From contig DASVMX010000461.1 in assembly GCA_036384215.1 (NCBI GenBank), positions 1-9,078 of the forward strand: a stretch of 9,078 nt of DNA, given 5' to 3'. This stretch comes from Paraktedonobacter sp036384215 (lineage in GTDB: Bacteria > Chloroflexota > Ktedonobacteria > Ktedonobacterales > Ktedonobacteraceae). The notes below the pieces were generated by a model. That model did no database searches, was not told where the DNA came from, and saw only the letters and a list, made by a program, of their open reading frames with translations. This document shows, one piece after another, positions 7,041-9,078 of this stretch (its first letter is position 1; every line of letters starts with the position of its first letter). The position numbers and the translations under genes were made by a program.

Positions 7041-7649
7041 TCAAGATCTGTCAAGTGTGCTTGCGGGCTGATCATGTGAAGAACTGGAGATCAGCTTTTC
7101 CAGTTCCTGGAATGTGCGCGTCAGATCTGTCGTAAGCGGAGAGGGGTAACACGCATTGTAGACCGCGACCAATGAGCGATAATACCAGAGGGTACCTTCT
7201 TTGCCAGTTTTAAAGCGCAGCCACAACTGTTCGCCCACGAGCGGATAATCTTTCAGCAGTGAGCGCAGGTTATGCAGTTTATCAGCAGCTGAAACCAGCA
7301 AAACCGAGGCGGGAGCACTGTCCAGATGATCGATATATGCCTGTTTGCGCGCCTGCCAGGGTGGTTTTGGGAAGGTATCAGCATCGGTACAGCCATCGAC
7401 AATCTCCACCACCGACGCGCCAAAGCGGCGGCGAATCTCCTGGCGTGTAATATCCCCACCCTGGTCCTCGACCGCATCATGCAAAAGGGCCGCGATTGCC
7501 TCATCTTCATTGCCATTGTTTTCTAACACAATGGCCGCGACCGCCAGCAGATGAGCCACATATGGGATCTTACCTCCCTTGCGGACCTGCTGCGCGTGCA
7601 AGCGGCTGGCAAAGACCAGCGCCTCCTCAAAGCGAGCGGATAATGCCAT
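7041..7649 (-). CDS. HD-domain (p)ppGpp hydrolase-like protein (SpoT/MESH1 type)
   Basis: A 202-residue soluble protein made of a single HD domain. Conserved elements are in family order: 'HAQQVRKGGKIPYVAHLLAVA' lies at 18-38 (metal ligand His33), 'LLHDAVED' at 56-63 (His57-Asp58, with Glu61-Asp62 of the HDxxED signature), and 'SAADKLHNL' at 120-128 (metal ligand Asp123). This is the layout of small alarmone hydrolases and of the N-terminal hydrolase domain of Rel/SpoT, which remove the 3'-pyrophosphate of (p)ppGpp with Mn2+. All metal-binding residues are present, so activity is plausible. No synthetase, TGS or ACT domain follows, and the last 25 residues look disordered. The ATG at 7649 has AAAGG eight bases upstream, and an extended -10 promoter lies 38 bp upstream. 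It is the first gene of an operon with the BrkB-like membrane protein. Another nucleotide substrate is possible. Confidence 0.85.
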   Translation of the reverse strand: MALSARFEEALVFASRLHAQQVRKGGKIPYVAHLLAVAAIVLENNGNEDEAIAALLHDAVEDQGGDITRQEIRRRFGASVVEIVDGCTDADTFPKPPWQARKQAYIDHLDSAPASVLLVSAADKLHNLRSLLKDYPLVGEQLWLRFKTGKEGTLWYYRSLVAVYNACYPSPLTTDLTRTFQELEKLISSSSHDQPASTLDRS

Positions 7650-7686
7650 AGTACCAGCCTTTCATTGTCCAAAGCACCCTGGCGTT

Positions 7687-7695
7687 ATTATACCA
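7687..7695 (-). promoter_or_regulatory. Extended -10 promoter for the HD-domain/BrkB operon
   Basis: On the minus strand TGGTATAAT gives TG-N plus a consensus -10 (TATAAT, 7687-7692). The -35 position has no clear hexamer. Transcription would start near 7680, about 31 bases before the ATG at 7649. Confidence 0.6.
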
Positions 7696-7832
7696 GAGGG
7701 TTGCCAGATATGCATCAGTGAATTTGCCTTGCTCTCCATCGTTTTCTCCTGCCTGAGGTGCCTGTCAGGGGAAAGCGGCGGAAGAATTTTGGGAGGAATG
7801 CCGAAAAGCTCAGAAAAAGTCCCTTTACCCCC

Positions 7833-7861
7833 TTGACAGTCCCGGCAAAAACCGCTATGAT
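7833..7861 (+). promoter_or_regulatory. Near-consensus sigma70 promoter for the tRNA gene
   Basis: TTGACA (7833-7838, perfect -35) is followed by exactly 17 bp and TATGAT (7856-7861, one change from consensus). The start would be near 7868, about 17 bases before the mature tRNA 5' end. The match and placement are typical of a strong stable-RNA promoter. Confidence 0.85.
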
Positions 7862-7884
7862 AGTCCATGTCCAAGCGACACCAG

Positions 7885-7961
7885 GGCGCATTCGTCTAGC
7901 GGCCTAGGACGCCGCCCTCTCAAGGCGGAGATCACGGGTTCGAATCCCGTATGCGCTACCA
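7885..7961 (+). tRNA. tRNA-Glu, anticodon CTC, with encoded CCA
   Basis: The full cloverleaf can be drawn. The acceptor stem is GGCGCAT (7885-7891) with ATGCGCT (7951-7957), seven pairs including one terminal G-U. The D stem is GTCT/GGAC. The anticodon stem is CCGCC/GGCGG around loop CTCTCAA, so the anticodon is CTC and reads GAG (Glu). The variable region is 5 bases. The T stem is ACGGG/CCCGT around TTCGAAT. The discriminator is A, followed by an encoded CCA (7959-7961). It is a single-gene transcription unit between its own promoter and terminator. Its 3' end borders the region that looks accessory. Confidence 0.96.
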
Positions 7962-7964
7962 TTT

Positions 7965-8004
7965 GCCCCACAGACCTCTACTGAAGTCTGTGGGGCCGCT
8001 TTTT
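7965..8004 (+). terminator. Strong intrinsic terminator after tRNA-Glu
   Basis: A perfect 11-bp stem (7965-7975 with 7986-7996, GCCCCACAGAC against GTCTGTGGGGC) and a 10-base loop are followed, after CG-C, by five T residues (8000-8004). It starts 4 bases after the tRNA CCA end. Confidence 0.85.
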
Positions 8005-8042
8005 AAGCCACTCCGCACGGCAGAGCTTTCCACGGAACTCTC

Positions 8043-8062
8043 CCAAACTTGACCAAACTTGA
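8043..8062 (+). repeat. Tandem 10-bp repeat, two perfect copies
   Basis: CCAAACTTGA occurs twice head to tail (8043-8052, 8053-8062). It lies 39 bp beyond the tRNA terminator. Function unknown; paired direct repeats of this size can be protein-binding sites such as integrase arm sites. Confidence 0.75.
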
Positions 8063-8067
8063 TAGCT

Positions 8068-8091
8068 GAAGTCGTAAACGAAGTCGTAAAA
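8068..8091 (+). repeat. Tandem 12-bp repeat, two copies (11 of 12 identical)
   Basis: GAAGTCGTAAAC (8068-8079) is followed directly by GAAGTCGTAAAA (8080-8091). The first copy overlaps GCTGAAGTCG (8065-8074), which recurs inverted as CGACTTCAGC at 8127-8136. Read in the frame starting at 8065, the repeats encode EVVN-EVVK, but no open gene supports translation. Confidence 0.7.
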
Positions 8092-8142
8092 ACGCAAGAG
8101 AGATCATCTGATGAGAAGCAAGCTTCCGACTTCAGCGAGAGC

Positions 8143-8183
8143 AAAAAGCAGCGGTCCAGAAGAAGAATCTGGACCGCTGTTTT
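8143..8183. terminator. Bidirectional intrinsic terminator without an evident upstream gene
   Basis: A perfect 12-bp stem (8149-8160 with 8168-8179, CAGCGGTCCAGA against TCTGGACCGCTG) has a 7-base loop. TTTT (8180-8183) follows on the plus strand. AAAAA precedes it (8143-8147), giving a U5 tract on the minus strand. It fits the right end of a short transcript from the left and the end of any leftward transcript from the right. No gene ends at either side. Confidence 0.75.
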
Positions 8184-8414
8184 GAGGAAGTGGCGAATGT
8201 ATCTTTCGGGATTTCCGGTTATCCGACGACTTTTGGTGGCAATGACCGTTTCTCGCTAGAGAGCGGGTTGGAGAAGAGCGCTCCCACGAAGCAACACAGC
8301 AAAAGCAGAAAGAAAAAAGCACTTGCTCCTCTTATAACAAAGGGATGAACAAGAGAAACTTCTATGCGAATCAAACATTACTAAAAGATTTTCCCTATCA
8401 AAGGCGTTGCTTCC

Positions 8415-8443
8415 TTGCCAAAGGACACATTTCTCTGTATAAT
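8415..8443 (+). promoter_or_regulatory. Near-consensus sigma70 promoter upstream of the HNH gene
   Basis: TTGCCA (8415-8420) and a perfect TATAAT (8438-8443) are separated by exactly 17 bp. The predicted start is near 8450, about 227 bases before the HNH ATG. No other promoter of this quality lies between it and the gene, so it is the best candidate to drive the HNH gene. Confidence 0.7.
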
Positions 8444-8449
8444 TACGTC

Positions 8450-8676
8450 TACCATTTGTACTGATGATTCTTTCACTACATGCACCACAATTGAAGAGTT
8501 TATATACTGCCACATCGATGAGAGCAAAAACGCAGAGAATAGCGTCGTATTAGGAAGCGTTTTTGAAATAAAAAGAGCACTTTCTCTCATTAACGCGTTT
8601 TTTCGTTGTAGATGAACACGCGAGAGAAGCACTTTGCTATAACTCCACGTAGCAATTGTCGAAAGGGAAAGGAAAC
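8450..8676 (+). other. Long untranslated leader (or short unknown RNA) before the HNH gene
   Basis: About 227 bases separate the predicted start site from the HNH ATG. The segment has a T6 run at 8598-8603, flanked by inverted segments (CTTTCTCTC near 8580 and CGCGTT near 8594, against AACACGCGAGAGAAG near 8615-8629) that could form a bulged stem. A 29-codon frame opens at ATG 8464 but has no ribosome site. A weak -10-like TATAAC occurs at 8638-8643 without a usable -35. I recognise no riboswitch or known RNA family. Confidence 0.35.
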
Positions 8677-9078
8677 ATGACAGTTCCTTTACGCGAGCAA
8701 CGTCTCCTCGGACAACGCTCAGGAGATCGATGTGCATTTCCGACCTGCCGCCGCCGACTCACGGCAGAAGCAAGTCCCCCAGATCAAGCTGTGATTTTGG
8801 GGGAGATTGCTCATATCATTGCAGAAAGTTCTGACGGACCAAGAGGCGATGCTTCTCTCTCGCTTGCTGATTTGAACAAATATGAAAATCTTATCTTGCT
8901 CTGCAACGTTCATCATCAACTTATCGACGATCAATATCAGACGTTTACGATAGAACGCCTCCGGCAAATGAAGCAGGATCATGAAGCTTGGGTTGAGAGT
9001 ACTTTGGGGCGAGGGATTGATGATCCTTTTCGCACCGAGACTGTACCTCATCTTCATGAAACAGTCTATAGCACCTTG
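8677..9078 (+). CDS. HNH endonuclease domain protein, 3' end beyond the window
   Basis: Translation from the ATG at 8677 stays open for 134 codons to the window edge. An upstream in-frame TAG at 8650-8652 limits the start, and AAAGGAAAC just before the ATG is a good ribosome site. Residues 8-105 form an HNH (beta-beta-alpha-metal) nuclease domain. It has a Cys pair in 'RCAFPTCRR' (Cys19, Cys24), 'GEIAHIIAES' with the catalytic-type His46, then 'DGPRGD' (53-58), 'NLILLCNVHHQLID' (71-84; Asn71, Cys76, His79, His80) and a closing helix 'LRQMKQDHEAWV' (95-106). The family cuts DNA with one metal ion. Residues 107-134 begin a linker or second domain. This N-terminal HNH type occurs in stand-alone nucleases, restriction-type proteins and multidomain defence effectors such as the CBASS effector Cap5 (HNH-SAVED); the missing C-terminus decides which. 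It is the first gene to the right of tRNA-Glu, has its own promoter region, and sits next to AT-rich DNA. Confidence 0.88.
   Translation, partial: MTVPLREQRLLGQRSGDRCAFPTCRRRLTAEASPPDQAVILGEIAHIIAESSDGPRGDASLSLADLNKYENLILLCNVHHQLIDDQYQTFTIERLRQMKQDHEAWVESTLGRGIDDPFRTETVPHLHETVYSTL

Larger units (their letters stand above)
8005..8414. other. Gene-free stretch downstream of tRNA-Glu with repeats and a terminator
   Basis: I see no convincing gene here. The left part holds two short tandem repeats and a spaced inverted repeat, then a bidirectional terminator at 8149-8183. The right part is AT-rich: by hand count 8281-8460 is about 38% G+C, against about three quarters in a sample of the kinase gene (2461-2520). 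Open frames on both strands lack ribosome sites and recognisable domains. The plus frame from 8059 reads through the terminator hairpin, which argues against it being coding. The composition and lack of genes fit a decayed or junction region of an integrated element, but that is inference. Confidence 0.5.

Noticed and set aside
8059..8259. Plus-strand 66-codon frame after the tRNA
   Set aside because: It depends on a TTG start inside a tandem repeat, has no ribosome site, and reads through a strong terminator hairpin. A decayed gene remnant is possible, but a working gene is not supported.
8415..8615. Plus-strand 66-codon frame in the HNH leader
   Set aside because: It would have to start at a TTG that is itself the -35 element, and there is no ATG in the frame after the predicted transcription start.
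8381..8737. Minus-strand 118-codon frame overlapping the HNH start
   Set aside because: No ribosome site or domain. It runs antisense through the near-consensus promoter and the HNH 5' end.
8719..9057. Minus-strand 112-codon frame
   Set aside because: Antisense shadow of the HNH gene, whose plus-strand translation has a clear HNH signature.
1..9078. CRISPR array, insertion sequence or complete integrase
   Set aside because: No regularly spaced direct repeats of 25-40 bp, no transposase motif and no tyrosine or serine recombinase signature were seen on either strand.

Overview
The window looks like chromosomal DNA of a GC-rich bacterium, probably of the phylum Chloroflexota (class Ktedonobacteria or a relative). 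This is inferred from the gene types: a soluble sensor kinase with several GAF domains, a lone CoxG-like protein, a bacterial protein resembling DUF1464, and hypothetical proteins without clear relatives. No marker gene in the window fixes the taxonomy. No CRISPR array, rRNA or complete insertion sequence was seen.

Layout, left to right. A CoxG-like SRPBCC protein (37-468, minus) is followed by a 480-bp AT-rich divergent spacer and an unrecognised acidic/arginine-rich protein with a beta-type C-terminus (949-1683, plus). That gene converges with, and overlaps by 9 bp, a 984-residue sensor histidine kinase (1675-4629, minus). The next spacer carries a 30-bp-arm inverted repeat between two outward-facing promoters. 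Then come a DUF1464/ASKHA-like gene (4932-5852, plus) with a hairpin terminator and a minus-strand operon of two genes: an HD-domain alarmone-hydrolase-like protein (7041-7649), then a YihY/BrkB-type membrane protein (start re-assigned to 7017).

From about 7830 the character changes. A near-consensus promoter drives tRNA-Glu(CTC) with an encoded CCA end (7885-7961), followed by a strong terminator. Beyond it lie about 670 bp of mostly AT-rich DNA without a convincing gene. This stretch holds small tandem repeats, a second bidirectional terminator and a near-consensus promoter (8415-8443). The right edge holds the start of an HNH endonuclease gene (8677 to beyond 9078) that is cut off by the window.

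The left three quarters reads as ordinary core genome: signalling, stress physiology and small hypothetical genes. The part to the right of the tRNA looks like the edge of an accessory segment, since a tRNA 3' end is a common integration site and an HNH nuclease is a common defence or mobile-element cargo. The HNH gene is the best candidate for belonging to a larger undescribed or defence system, but its C-terminal partner domain and neighbours are outside the window.
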